Shown piece by piece: positions 1-7,756 of a stretch of 11,953 nt of DNA (position 1 is the first letter of the stretch; every line of letters begins with the position of its first letter). The translations under genes were made by a program, and so were the position numbers. Source of the stretch: Rickettsiales bacterium (lineage in GTDB: Bacteria > Pseudomonadota > Alphaproteobacteria > TMED109); NCBI GenBank assembly GCA_002689905.1, contig NZIN01000019.1:1-11953 (forward strand). The letters are read 5' to 3'. Below the pieces are notes generated by a model. It was given only the letters and a program-made list of their open reading frames with translations. It did not search any database and had not been told where the DNA came from.

Positions 1-59
1 ACTCGAACCTGGACTGACGGGATCAAAACCCGCTGTTCTACCAATTAAACTATCCCCCA
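1..59 (-). tRNA. tRNA-Gln (anticodon UUG), 3' part cut off by the window edge
   Basis: Read on the minus strand, the RNA begins TGGGGGA (acceptor 5' side, 59-53). Next come TA, a D arm with GG in its loop, and an anticodon stem GCGGG/CCCGT (one G-U pair) closing the seven-base loop TTTTGAT. Loop positions 3-5 are TTG, so it reads the Gln codon CAA. The 5' side of the T arm with the TTCGAGT loop is visible. The rest of the T stem, the acceptor 3' strand and CCA lie beyond base 1. The TGGGG start is typical of bacterial tRNA-Gln. It is transcribed away from folD, so the 67-bp gap to the right must hold its promoter. Confidence 0.9.
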
Positions 60-126
60 ATAATTATTAATATTGCATTTGTTTAAGAATTGAGCAACAT
101 TATAAAATATTTTTTTTATACATCAA
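60..126. promoter_or_regulatory. Divergent promoter gap between tRNA-Gln and folD
   Basis: This gap of 67 bases is almost entirely A and T and separates two divergent genes, so it should carry a promoter for each. Weak sigma-70-like elements can be drawn on the plus strand (TTGCAT at 73-78, and TATAAA at 101-106 with a spacer that is too long), but in such AT-rich sequence they mean little. No Shine-Dalgarno sequence precedes the folD ATG. The promoter function is inferred from gene orientation alone. Confidence 0.35.
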
Positions 127-987
127 ATGAAAATTATTAATGGAAAAAAACTTGCAGAAGACTTAAATGATAAATTAGGTCAAGACATTGTACTATACAA
201 AAATAAGTTCAAAAAAAATCCTAGCTTAGTAGTTATTCTTGTTGGAGAGAACGAAGCTAGTAAAGTGTATGTAAGAAATAAAGAAAAAAAAGCATTAGAA
301 GTAGGAATAAATTCTACAGTAACTAAATTAAGTAAAGATATAAGTGAAAATGATCTATTGCAAATAATAGAAAAATATAACAATGACAATTCTATTGATG
401 GTATCTTAGTACAACTGCCTTTACCGAATCACCTTGATAGTGATAAAGTAATCGACAAAATAGCAATAGAAAAAGATGTAGATGGCTTTAATTCTAAAAA
501 TATAGGATTATTAGCTTTGGGAAGACCCAAAGTAATACCATGTACTCCTCTTGGTTGTTTTAAAATGTTAGAAGAAACGGTAAATTTAGAAGGAAAAAAT
601 GTATTGATATTAGGAAGATCTAATATTGTAGGTAAACCATTGTCATATTTGTTAACCAACAATAATGCAACTATTACTTTGGCACACTCAAAAACAAAAA
701 ATTTAAAAAAAATATGTTTAGCTAGTGATATAATAGTAGCGGCAATAGGAAGACCAAAATTTTTAAAAAAAGATTTTATAAAGCAAAATGCAATAATATT
801 AGATGTAGGTATCAATGTGATCAAAGATGATAGCGGCTCTAGAAAAATAGTTGGTGATGTTGATTTTGAAAATGTAATTAATAAAGTCGCATTTATTTCA
901 CCAGTTCCTGGTGGTGTAGGGCCTATGACTATTCATTGTTTACTTTTGAACACATATTTATTGGCTAAACTCAGAAATGTTTTATAA
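127..987 (+). CDS. folD: FolD, bifunctional methylenetetrahydrofolate dehydrogenase / methenyltetrahydrofolate cyclohydrolase
   Basis: This cytosolic enzyme of one-carbon metabolism interconverts 5,10-methylene-THF, methenyl-THF and 10-formyl-THF using NADP. At 286 aa it is normal length. The catalytic pair is visible as Tyr48 and Lys52 in SKVYVRNKEKK, followed by the substrate-site motifs QLPLP (about residues 96-100) and KDVDGF. The Rossmann half has GRSNIVGKPL, and the C-terminal signature PVPGGVGPMT is intact. The ATG starts directly at the family's usual N-terminus (MKIINGKKLA) and has no clear Shine-Dalgarno sequence. The gene stands alone on its strand. Its TAA overlaps the convergent ispE stop by 6 nt. 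The assignment rests on all the signature motifs. Confidence 0.97.
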   Translation: MKIINGKKLAEDLNDKLGQDIVLYKNKFKKNPSLVVILVGENEASKVYVRNKEKKALEVGINSTVTKLSKDISENDLLQIIEKYNNDNSIDGILVQLPLPNHLDSDKVIDKIAIEKDVDGFNSKNIGLLALGRPKVIPCTPLGCFKMLEETVNLEGKNVLILGRSNIVGKPLSYLLTNNNATITLAHSKTKNLKKICLASDIIVAAIGRPKFLKKDFIKQNAIILDVGINVIKDDSGSRKIVGDVDFENVINKVAFISPVPGGVGPMTIHCLLLNTYLLAKLRNVL

Positions 988-1851
988 TTCTAAAAAAGTG
1001 CTTTTTTGCCAATATTTTTTATTATCTATTTTTGCTTTATCTTTGTAATCGAGAAGATTTTTTTTGTTTTCAAATATGACAAAAATAGTACTACCACTTC
1101 CAGTAATTCTTGGTTTTACAAGGTTTTTATGATTAGGCAGACTACTTAGGATCTTAGCTAAATTATTATCTAATTTGCATGCCGTGTTCTCCAATGAGTT
1201 TTTATACTTATTCATATCACTTATTATATTTTCAAGATTAAAACAGAAAGATGATTCTTTTTCAAAAGGGTTTTTAAATTTATTGAAAATCAATTGGGTT
1301 GAAGAGTTATTATTAGGCTTTAATAATAATATCCATAATTTTTTATCTAGTTTTTTTAGTGGTTTAATTTGCTCACCTATGCCTGTAACTTTTGCATTTT
1401 TAGAAAAAAAACAAACCGGTACATCGCTACCTATTTTGTGAAGATTTTGAACAATTAAATCTTTTTTATTTACAGTTTTATATAATTTTATAATAGCTCT
1501 TACAACTGCAGCCGCATCAGCAGAACCACCTCCTAACCCTGAACCTAGAGGAATATTTTTTTGTAGGCGAACTTCTATATTAATTTTAATCCTTAATAAT
1601 TCTGAAAGTAGTTTTATTGATTTATAAATTAATGTATCACCTCCATTATTTAACAATATTTTAGAAAATTCACCAGTTATAAAAACCTTATTAATTTTAC
1701 TTTTTTTTATAATTAGTTTATCAAAAACTTTTGGTAAAAATACAATGTGACTTTCAATTTCATGGTAATTATTTGAAAGTTTATTTAATACTTTTAGTGT
1801 TAAATTTAATTTAGCATAGGCTTTTTCTTGAACTACACAATTTTTTTCCAT
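982..1851 (-). CDS. ispE: IspE, 4-diphosphocytidyl-2-C-methyl-D-erythritol kinase
   Basis: This GHMP kinase phosphorylates CDP-ME with ATP, a middle step of the MEP pathway to IPP and DMAPP. It is 289 aa, as expected. Lys14 and Asn16 lie in the N-terminal AYAKLNLTLKV motif (catalytic Lys). The ATP-binding glycine-rich loop PLGSGLGGGSADAAA spans about 101-115. Asp143 in GSDVPVCFF matches the catalytic Asp of the family, and the C-terminal GSGSTIF is the third GHMP motif. It starts 5 nt after the stop of the TPR gene, so the two are probably co-transcribed. An AAGG lies about 12 nt upstream of the ATG. The pathway product feeds the carotenoid and retinal genes at the other end of this window, although the genes are not in one operon. 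Confidence 0.96.
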   Translation of the reverse strand: MEKNCVVQEKAYAKLNLTLKVLNKLSNNYHEIESHIVFLPKVFDKLIIKKSKINKVFITGEFSKILLNNGGDTLIYKSIKLLSELLRIKINIEVRLQKNIPLGSGLGGGSADAAAVVRAIIKLYKTVNKKDLIVQNLHKIGSDVPVCFFSKNAKVTGIGEQIKPLKKLDKKLWILLLKPNNNSSTQLIFNKFKNPFEKESSFCFNLENIISDMNKYKNSLENTACKLDNNLAKILSSLPNHKNLVKPRITGSGSTIFVIFENKKNLLDYKDKAKIDNKKYWQKSTFLEL

Positions 1852-1856
1852 ACTTT

Positions 1857-3524
1857 TTAAAGGCCTTTTTGTAACTTAAGTTCAATATTGCTTTTAAGTT
1901 CTTTTTCAGGTTTATATAAAAGAGCTCTATTCCACTGATATGTAGCTTCATTTTTATATCCAGCTCTATATAAGGCATCTCCTAAGTGATCATTAATAAT
2001 TGCATCATTGGGCACTAAAGAAACTGCCTTCTCAAGTTCTCTAACTGCTTCTTTATATTTACCTTGTCGATAGTAGAACCAACCTAAGCTGTCAATAAAA
2101 TAACCATCTTTAGGACGCAAACTTATAGCCTTTTTTATAAATTCTTCAGCTAATTTTAACTTTATACCATAGTCTACCCAAGTATAACCTAGGTAATTTA
2201 ATACTAAAGGTTGCTCAGGAGAAAGTTTTAATGCATAAAGAAAATCTTTTTCAGCTTCTTTCCATTGTTTTGACCTCTCGTAGGACATTCCTCTCGAATA
2301 AAATAAGTACCAATTCTTTTCTAGCTCTTTTTGAGATAGGTGTATTGACTTATTAAAAGCGGCTATTGCTTCCTCGTATTTTTTTTTATTATGTTTTAAT
2401 TCTCCTAATTTATAATATACATCAGCTCTATCGGGAGAATAATCTTGTAGTTTATTAAGATAACTTTGAGCTTCCTTATAATTATTTAAATAAATATTCA
2501 AATCTGCTAATTTAAGATAAGTATTCCATCCCAAATATGAATTGATAGGAATATTTAGTAATGCTGAAATTGCTTTTTCTGTTTTTCCTAGCATTTGAAA
2601 ATTTTGAGATATTAAGTAATAATTTATATAGTTATTTTTATTTAAGTACAAAGACATATAACTATAAGCTATTGATGTCTCGTACATACGCTGGCTATAT
2701 AAAGCTTCAGCTATATTAAAAAAACCTTCAGAAACACCATCTTTTTTACTATTTATTTTAAACCCATCTAAAAAATTTTTTTCAAGATATATACTGAAAC
2801 TATGATCAGGGTTTTCTAACTTGAAAAGTTTAAATTCCTCTTTTTTATGGGCAGTTTTTTTATTTAAATTATAATAAAAGTATAAATGCCTAATTTTCTC
2901 AGCCTTACTTAACTTTAATGTTTTTTTGAGAATAGAATCAGCACTTTCTTCTTTTTTGTAGAGTTTATTAAGTAATGCAAGATGAAGAAAATAAGTATCA
3001 CTTAAAATTAAGCCCTCCGTTTTATAATTAAACTCATTAATAAACTTTTCTGCATTATCAAAGTCGTTTGCTAACCAAGCTTTTATAAGAGGCTGAATTT
3101 TACTCGTTATTAAAATTTCTGAGTCATCTTCTAAAACTTTTAAAGCTTTTGAATATTCTTCTTTTTGAACCTTATCTATAAATTTTAAAAGCTTACTAAC
3201 CTGAGAGTTTTTTGTAAAATCCTCATTATAATTAGCATCTAATTTTTCTATTGCTTGATTTACTTTACCTGATAGCAATAAAGACATTATAGATAAATCC
3301 ATTATATTCTTATTGTCAGGATTTTTTTTATTAGCAAACCCGTAAAATTTTGATGCTAATTCATTATCATTATTGTATTTAGCAATTTGACCAGCTAATA
3401 TTGAACCATAATAAGAGATATTATAACTTTGATCATCTGAGGCAGTTAAACCTTTTGAATTAAGAACAATAAAAAATACCGTTAATAAATTAAAAAATTT
3501 AAAATATCTTTTGCTTAAAATCAC
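1857..3524 (-). CDS. Secreted tetratricopeptide-repeat protein, function unknown
   Basis: This protein of 555 aa has an N-terminal signal peptide: basic MILSKRYFK, a hydrophobic core, and likely cleavage after LTA at about residue 28. It should therefore be exported to the periplasm or outer membrane. The C-terminal part carries five clear consecutive TPR units at about 366-401, 402-437, 438-473, 474-507 and 508-541, each with the G-x-x-x-x-x-x-x-Y/A-x-x-A pattern. The middle is helical and probably holds more degenerate repeats. TPRs mediate protein-protein contacts and no catalytic domain is visible. The start is GTG, chosen because AGGA sits 7 nt upstream (3535-3532). It is followed after 5 nt by ispE. 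As I recall, a TPR protein upstream of ispE is common in alphaproteobacteria, but its role is not clear to me. Confidence 0.9.
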   Translation of the reverse strand: MILSKRYFKFFNLLTVFFIVLNSKGLTASDDQSYNISYYGSILAGQIAKYNNDNELASKFYGFANKKNPDNKNIMDLSIMSLLLSGKVNQAIEKLDANYNEDFTKNSQVSKLLKFIDKVQKEEYSKALKVLEDDSEILITSKIQPLIKAWLANDFDNAEKFINEFNYKTEGLILSDTYFLHLALLNKLYKKEESADSILKKTLKLSKAEKIRHLYFYYNLNKKTAHKKEEFKLFKLENPDHSFSIYLEKNFLDGFKINSKKDGVSEGFFNIAEALYSQRMYETSIAYSYMSLYLNKNNYINYYLISQNFQMLGKTEKAISALLNIPINSYLGWNTYLKLADLNIYLNNYKEAQSYLNKLQDYSPDRADVYYKLGELKHNKKKYEEAIAAFNKSIHLSQKELEKNWYLFYSRGMSYERSKQWKEAEKDFLYALKLSPEQPLVLNYLGYTWVDYGIKLKLAEEFIKKAISLRPKDGYFIDSLGWFYYRQGKYKEAVRELEKAVSLVPNDAIINDHLGDALYRAGYKNEATYQWNRALLYKPEKELKSNIELKLQKGL

Positions 3525-3593
3525 TTTACTATCCTAAATAATAAATTATTATACATTATATCAAAATAATTTAAATTTAATATAGAGGAAAAA
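3525..3593. promoter_or_regulatory. Divergent promoter region between the TPR gene and the small-protein/UDG operon
   Basis: A 69-bp AT-rich gap separates two divergent operons. On the minus strand, TATAAT (3553-3548) lies about 24 nt before the TPR GTG and is a plausible -10 box, but no good -35 is visible. The ribosome-binding sites at either edge are clear: AGGA at 3535-3532 for the TPR gene and AGAGGA at 3584-3589 for the small protein. These are two of the few strong Shine-Dalgarno sequences in the window, and both precede GTG starts. Confidence 0.4.
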
Positions 3594-3788
3594 GTGGCAC
3601 TTAACAAAAATAATCCTAATGCTAGAGGAGCTAAACAACAAGATAAAACCTACAATGGAAAGCCTATTAAACCTGTTTTATATGTAGGAAATTGGGTGGG
3701 TCAAGGTAAATTTATGGCTGCTCAGACAGAGGATGGAAAGATTATTAAAGACAGTAAAGGCAAACCTATACCTTATGCTGCATTCTAG
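3594..3788 (+). CDS. Small basic protein of unknown function (64 aa)
   Basis: I do not recognise this protein. It is hydrophilic and rich in Lys, Asn and Gly, with no signal peptide or membrane segment and no Cys. The N-terminal third (NKNNPNARGAKQQDKTYNGK) looks flexible. The remainder, with PVLYVGNWVGQGKFMAA and a later DGKIIKDSKGKPIPY, alternates short hydrophobic stretches with Gly turns, as in a small beta-sheet fold. Evidence that it is real: the strong AGAGGA site 4 nt before the GTG, a promoter-like gap upstream, tight spacing (5 nt) to the downstream UDG gene, and unbiased, non-repetitive composition. It would be the first gene of the UDG-slt-moaB run. No function can be assigned from the sequence. 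Confidence 0.75.
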   Translation: MALNKNNPNARGAKQQDKTYNGKPIKPVLYVGNWVGQGKFMAAQTEDGKIIKDSKGKPIPYAAF

Positions 3789-3793
3789 TAGTA

Positions 3794-4549
3794 TTGAAAA
3801 ATAGAACAATAATTTATAAGTACCTGTTTCAGTGGTATTTGAATAATGGAGTAAATACTTTAATTGCTCCAATGAAAAGCTCAAGTCTATATAATAATAA
3901 CGATAAAAGCCTAGATAAAATAGAAAAAAACCCTTCTGTTTTAGAGCTTTCTAGTGACTTAAATAGATTACTTCAAGGTTGTAAAGACCTTGAAAATTTA
4001 AAAGACTTAATTGTAAAACATTGTGATTGTGCTTTAAAGAAAACAGCAAAAAATATTGTCTTTTCTGATGGAAATTCATCTGCTGATGTTATGTTAATAG
4101 GAGAGGCTCCTGGTGTTGAAGAAGATAAAACAGGAAGACCATTTGTAGGAGAAGCAGGGCAATTATTAGATAAAATGCTAAACTCGATTGGACAAAATAG
4201 AAAAAATACTTACATAACTAATATATTACTCTGGAGACCACCTGGTAATAGGAAACCAACTGATGAAGAAATATTAGCATGTATTCCTTTTGTCAAAAGA
4301 CATATTGAGTTAATTAGACCTAAATTATTAATTCTAGCTGGAGCAACTGCAGCCAAATCTATATACAATACTGACATTGGTATAACTCAGATTAGAGGTA
4401 ACTGGAAAAATATAGATATAGGAAATATAAGAAATTTAAAATCTATAGCTATTTTTCACCCTGCATTTCTTTTAAGACAGCCTGCAAGAAAAAGAGAAGC
4501 CTGGGATGATTTAAAAAAAATTAAGATAGAAATTGATCTCCATACCTGA
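3794..4549 (+). CDS. Uracil-DNA glycosylase, family 4-like (alphaproteobacterial type)
   Basis: This enzyme should remove uracil from DNA (base excision repair). Motif 1 is GEAPGVEED (103-111) followed by GRPFVGEAGQLLDKML. WRPPGNRKPT spans 147-156, and motif 2, HPAFLLRQPARKREAW, begins at His222. The N-terminus (YLFQWYLNNGVNTLI) plus a low-complexity linker before CALKKTAKNIVFSDGN is as I recall in alphaproteobacterial members. The start is TTG, set by the reading frame 5 nt after the small protein's stop. The next ATG (residue 27) would remove the conserved N-terminal helix. Of the cysteines that hold a 4Fe-4S cluster in classical family 4, the one expected at KCRPP is Trp147 here. Remaining cysteines are 63, 77, 79 and 163. 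No second UDG-type domain is present. Confidence 0.9.
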   Translation: MKNRTIIYKYLFQWYLNNGVNTLIAPMKSSSLYNNNDKSLDKIEKNPSVLELSSDLNRLLQGCKDLENLKDLIVKHCDCALKKTAKNIVFSDGNSSADVMLIGEAPGVEEDKTGRPFVGEAGQLLDKMLNSIGQNRKNTYITNILLWRPPGNRKPTDEEILACIPFVKRHIELIRPKLLILAGATAAKSIYNTDIGITQIRGNWKNIDIGNIRNLKSIAIFHPAFLLRQPARKREAWDDLKKIKIEIDLHT

Positions 4550-4593
4550 TATAGTAATTTTTTTATATAATATACTACATTTAGTGTAACAAT
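4550..4593 (+). promoter_or_regulatory. Short gap before slt with a TATAAT box
   Basis: Between the UDG stop and the slt ATG lie 44 AT-rich bases. A perfect TATAAT (4566-4571) sits 22 nt before the ATG and could be a -10 box, giving slt and moaB a promoter of their own with a very short leader. No convincing -35 is seen at 17 nt, and chance matches are common at this AT content. There is no Shine-Dalgarno sequence before the ATG. Confidence 0.25.
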
Positions 4594-6342
4594 ATGCGAT
4601 TAAAATTTTTCTACCTGTGTTATTGTTTTTTTTTCATAGCAAATGTTAATTCTAATGCTCTTGATAAAAAATATAATAACTATTTACTCCCAAAAGTACT
4701 TGATGAGAAAGATATTGAAACTTATAAAAAAGCTCAATATTATTTTGAAAATTACGAATGGCAAAAATTAGATGAAGAACTTTCTAAAGTTAAAAATAAT
4801 ATATTAGTAGGACATTTTCAATATGAAAAACTTATGCATCCAAATAAGTATAAAGCAACATATCAAGAGTTGTCTAAATGGTTCAATAATAATCAAGACC
4901 TCTCTCCTGTACTTCGCAACAGAGTATACAAGCTTTTAATAAGGAGATTGCCAGATAAAGAGAAAAGAGATTTTTACAAAAAGCCAATATTCAAAAATTA
5001 CCTAAGAGGATATGGGGAAGATTATCATAGCAGATACACTGTAAAACCATCTAACAATTTTAATAAATTGGAAATGAAGAAAATAGTTTCTTCATTGATT
5101 AACAATGAAAAACATAATGAATTAGTTGAAACTATTAAAAAGTTTTATCCTGGAGAAAAATATATATATTACTTAATAAATAATGAAATTAAAAAGGTTT
5201 TTTTTAGCGGAAATTTAGAACAATCAAAAAAACTTTACAATTTTTATATTGACGCGCTTAAAGTCACAGATCCAAATATGTACTTCAGGGCTGGAATTAA
5301 CTCTTATAGACTTCAAAGTTTTGATAAAGCTAAAGTTTATTTTAATGAATGCAGTAATCTAATAAACCAAAGAAATAAATGGCTTGCAGCGGGTTGCTTG
5401 TATTGGAGCGCTAAGTTAGAAAAGTTAAAAAAAAATAGAATAAGAAAACTAAAAAAAGCAGCTAGGTATCCAAGGACAATATATGGACAATTAGCTATAG
5501 AAAAACTAAAAATTTCTGAACCTTTTATTTGGGAAGACGAAAGTATAACTTCTAGTATAGATTTCTATGTACTAAATCAGTATAAATTATTTAAAAGAGC
5601 TGTAGCTCTAACAGAATTGAAATTATACAACCATGCAGACATAGAAATAAGAAACCTTTATAGCAAAATCAATAAAAAAGAATTAGAAAATCTATTTCAT
5701 GCTAGCGAGAAGTTAGATCTTCCTGCAGTTTTAATGAGATTAGGATCAAAGTATTATGACAAAAATGCAATTTTATACATGAGAGGTTTGTATCCTACCC
5801 CCGATTGGCAAATAAAAGAAGGATATCAATTAGATAAAGCGTTACTGTTTGCATTGATAAGAAGAGAATCAGCTTTTAATATAAAAGCTAAAAGTGAAAA
5901 AGGAGCAAGAGGACTTATGCAGATTATGCCCAGAACTGCCAGTAAACTTCACAATGACTATAAATTAAGATATAGTAAGGCTTATAAACTTTATTCTTTG
6001 CAACTAAATATGGAAATAGGTCAGAAGTTTCTTAAAAAATTAATAGAAAGTCCGAATACTAATAATTCAATTTTAGACACCTTGATAGCATATAATGCAG
6101 GAATAAAAAGATTAAAAGCTTGGAAAAAAAATATTAATGTTGTTGAGCCCATAGTATTTATAGAAAGTATTCCTATAAAAGAGACTAGATGGTTTGTTAA
6201 ATATATTTTAACCGATTTATGGATTTATAGGGATAGACTTAAACAAAATAAACCATCACGAACATTATTAGCTGAAGGAAAGATTCCTATTTATAAAAGA
6301 CTAGATTTTAAATTGATCCAGGATGCTAAATATGCGAAATGA
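4594..6342 (+). CDS. slt: Soluble lytic murein transglycosylase (Slt70-like)
   Basis: This exported enzyme cleaves the MurNAc-GlcNAc bond of peptidoglycan, forming 1,6-anhydroMurNAc. The 582-aa protein starts with a signal peptide (MRLKFFYLCYCFFFIANV, cleavage near residue 22). A long helical superhelix region follows (about 30-400), as in Slt70. The C-terminal goose-lysozyme-like SLT domain spans about 410-560. The catalytic acid is Glu425 in ALIRRESAFN, followed by SEKGARGLMQIMP (the G-L-M-Q motif) and AYNAG, all intact. The start has no Shine-Dalgarno sequence. The 3' end overlaps moaB by about 10-20 nt, which indicates translational coupling. UDG, slt and moaB as neighbours is an arrangement I recall from other alphaproteobacteria. 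Confidence 0.93.
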   Translation: MRLKFFYLCYCFFFIANVNSNALDKKYNNYLLPKVLDEKDIETYKKAQYYFENYEWQKLDEELSKVKNNILVGHFQYEKLMHPNKYKATYQELSKWFNNNQDLSPVLRNRVYKLLIRRLPDKEKRDFYKKPIFKNYLRGYGEDYHSRYTVKPSNNFNKLEMKKIVSSLINNEKHNELVETIKKFYPGEKYIYYLINNEIKKVFFSGNLEQSKKLYNFYIDALKVTDPNMYFRAGINSYRLQSFDKAKVYFNECSNLINQRNKWLAAGCLYWSAKLEKLKKNRIRKLKKAARYPRTIYGQLAIEKLKISEPFIWEDESITSSIDFYVLNQYKLFKRAVALTELKLYNHADIEIRNLYSKINKKELENLFHASEKLDLPAVLMRLGSKYYDKNAILYMRGLYPTPDWQIKEGYQLDKALLFALIRRESAFNIKAKSEKGARGLMQIMPRTASKLHNDYKLRYSKAYKLYSLQLNMEIGQKFLKKLIESPNTNNSILDTLIAYNAGIKRLKAWKKNINVVEPIVFIESIPIKETRWFVKYILTDLWIYRDRLKQNKPSRTLLAEGKIPIYKRLDFKLIQDAKYAK

Positions 6343-6865
6343 AACAGAATTTAAAAGTATCCATATTGCAGTTCTTACGGTTTCAGATACTAGAACTCTA
6401 GAAAATGATAAATCTGGAGATTATCTTAAAAAAAGTATACTGGCTGTAGGACACATATGTGTGGAAAGAAAAATAGTTATCGATGATGTTAAAGAAATTC
6501 TTCAAATTTTAAGTTCTTGGAAGAACAATAAAAATATTGATGCAGTCATTATTACTGGAGGAACAGGAATAACCGGAAGAGATGTTACTCCAGAAGCAAT
6601 AGATAAAATCAAAGATAAGTATATACCAGGCTTTGGTGAAGTATTTAGATATATTAGCTATAAAAAAATAGGATCATCTTCAATTCAATCTAGGGCCGTA
6701 GCGTGTGTTGCTAACGGTACTTTTATATTTTCTTTACCCGGGTCTCCTGGAGCTTGCAAAGATGCTTGGGAAGGAATATTAAAAATGCAATTAGATAGTA
6801 GAAATAAGCCATGTAACTTAATAGAACTAATGCCGAGATTGTTAGAAGGTAAAAAACTATCTTGA
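6332..6865 (+). CDS. moaB: MoaB/Mog-family molybdenum cofactor biosynthesis protein
   Basis: This protein belongs to the molybdopterin-binding MoaB/MogA family, thought to adenylylate molybdopterin before metal insertion. About 177 aa. The N-terminus IHIAVLTVSDTRT, the phosphate/MPT-binding loop ITGGTGITGRDVTPEAI, GFGEVFR, SIQSRAVA and the C-terminal SLPGSPGACKDAWE are all present, matching MoaB more than MogA. Two ATGs compete. The one at 6323 has AGG abutting it, whereas 6332 has AGGA (6320-6323) 8 nt upstream, so I chose 6332. Both lie inside the end of slt. The TGA overlaps the stop of the convergent blh by 9 nt, leaving no room for a terminator. No other cofactor gene is in the window. 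Confidence 0.93.
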   Translation: MRNETEFKSIHIAVLTVSDTRTLENDKSGDYLKKSILAVGHICVERKIVIDDVKEILQILSSWKNNKNIDAVIITGGTGITGRDVTPEAIDKIKDKYIPGFGEVFRYISYKKIGSSSIQSRAVACVANGTFIFSLPGSPGACKDAWEGILKMQLDSRNKPCNLIELMPRLLEGKKLS

Positions 6866-7756
6866 ATTTACTAATAACCTCAAAATCATATGAGGTACAG
6901 TTAAAGCAGCAAGCCCAATAAATATTAAGGCACTTATATTTTTAAGATTAAAGTCATTTAAGATGTAAAAATATATTACAATACCTGTGAAAATTGAAAA
7001 GATTGTATTAAGGGTTACAGTTAATCTTATTTTATTTTTGTTTATGCCTTTCAGTTCTTTAACTGAATATTTATAATTTTTTAAACTATGAAAGAAGCAA
7101 AAATAACAAATAAAGAAAAAAATTGGGTCTAAAAGAAAAGAGGTGCTTAATATAATAATACACTGAATACAAATATTCAAAGATGTATAATTTCTAATTA
7201 ATAATAAAATAAAAAACAAAAGGTTAATGTAAGCAAAAATGACTTGCAGAAAAGATAAATCATAAACTGCTACATCTTTAGTGAGAAAGTAATAAATGTT
7301 TTCTACTTTTTTTGTATGAAATATTAATGGAAAATTTATTATACTAAGGCCAAGAGTAATTTTATAAAAATAGTGTAGCTTATACTCATTCCAGTCTTCA
7401 GAAAAATGGTAGCCAGATATTAGTAAGAAAATAAGTAATGAAGCTACTGGCATAGCAATCCATATAATGAATACTAAAAAAGCCAAAAATATATAGGAAA
7501 TATTAAATAGTAAAAATTGAGAAAATGTTTTATAAAGTTTATATTTTTTTGCAATTAATGTATCAAGAGCGCCATGAGGTAGACCAAATAAGGTTACAAA
7601 AAATAATAAAAGAGCAGAAGTAATATTATTAGTAATAATATCTTTAAAGGTAAGCGAGTAAAATAAAAATAAAATACTAGATATACAAAATATTATAGTC
7701 TCTTTTTTGAGGTTATATTTTTTATAATAAGTATTAATTAATTTTTTATTAAGCAT
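6857..7756 (-). CDS. blh: Blh, beta-carotene 15,15'-dioxygenase (retinal-forming, Brp/Blh family)
   Basis: This membrane enzyme splits beta-carotene into two retinals, the chromophore of the rhodopsin encoded upstream. The 299-aa protein is strongly hydrophobic, with about seven or eight membrane segments. Histidine motifs characteristic of the family are GLPHGALD (His61), GYHFSEDW (His117), FFHSLKNY (His223) and TVPHMI (His289). The usual HSxxH motif is HSLKN here: Asn227 replaces the last His, which in the studied marine Blh is a predicted iron ligand. Coding is extremely AT-rich (about 20% GC at 7141-7260) and rich in Ile, Phe, Lys and Asn. The ATG lies inside the end of crtY (19-nt overlap), so translation is coupled. 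It is the last gene of the cassette, and its 3' end meets moaB head-on. Confidence 0.93.
   Translation of the reverse strand: MLNKKLINTYYKKYNLKKETIIFCISSILFLFYSLTFKDIITNNITSALLLFFVTLFGLPHGALDTLIAKKYKLYKTFSQFLLFNISYIFLAFLVFIIWIAMPVASLLIFLLISGYHFSEDWNEYKLHYFYKITLGLSIINFPLIFHTKKVENIYYFLTKDVAVYDLSFLQVIFAYINLLFFILLLIRNYTSLNICIQCIIILSTSFLLDPIFFFICYFCFFHSLKNYKYSVKELKGINKNKIRLTVTLNTIFSIFTGIVIYFYILNDFNLKNISALIFIGLAALTVPHMILRLLVNSR

Noticed and set aside
429..824. 131-aa open frame on the minus strand inside folD
   Set aside because: It lies wholly antisense to a gene with all its motifs, has no ribosome-binding site and no recognisable domain. Its length follows from few stops in the antisense of AT-rich coding sequence. 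The same applies to 180-389.
992..1007. A6/T6 inverted repeat just past the folD stop, possible bidirectional terminator
   Set aside because: The stem is six A-T pairs with a 4-nt loop, too weak to count, and it lies in the coding end of ispE.
1175..1441. 88-aa plus-strand open frame inside ispE
   Set aside because: It is antisense to the conserved kinase, with no start signals and no family resemblance.
3678..3884. 68-aa minus-strand open frame across the small protein and the UDG start
   Set aside because: It overlaps two better supported genes and has no ribosome-binding site.
6877..6896. Six-base inverted repeat (ACCTCA/TGAGGT) shortly after the moaB stop
   Set aside because: The loop is 8 nt, no T tract follows, and it is within blh codons; chance is sufficient.
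7623..7641. 8-bp AT-only inverted repeat with a 3-nt loop
   Set aside because: It lies inside blh coding sequence; such repeats are expected by chance at about 20% GC.
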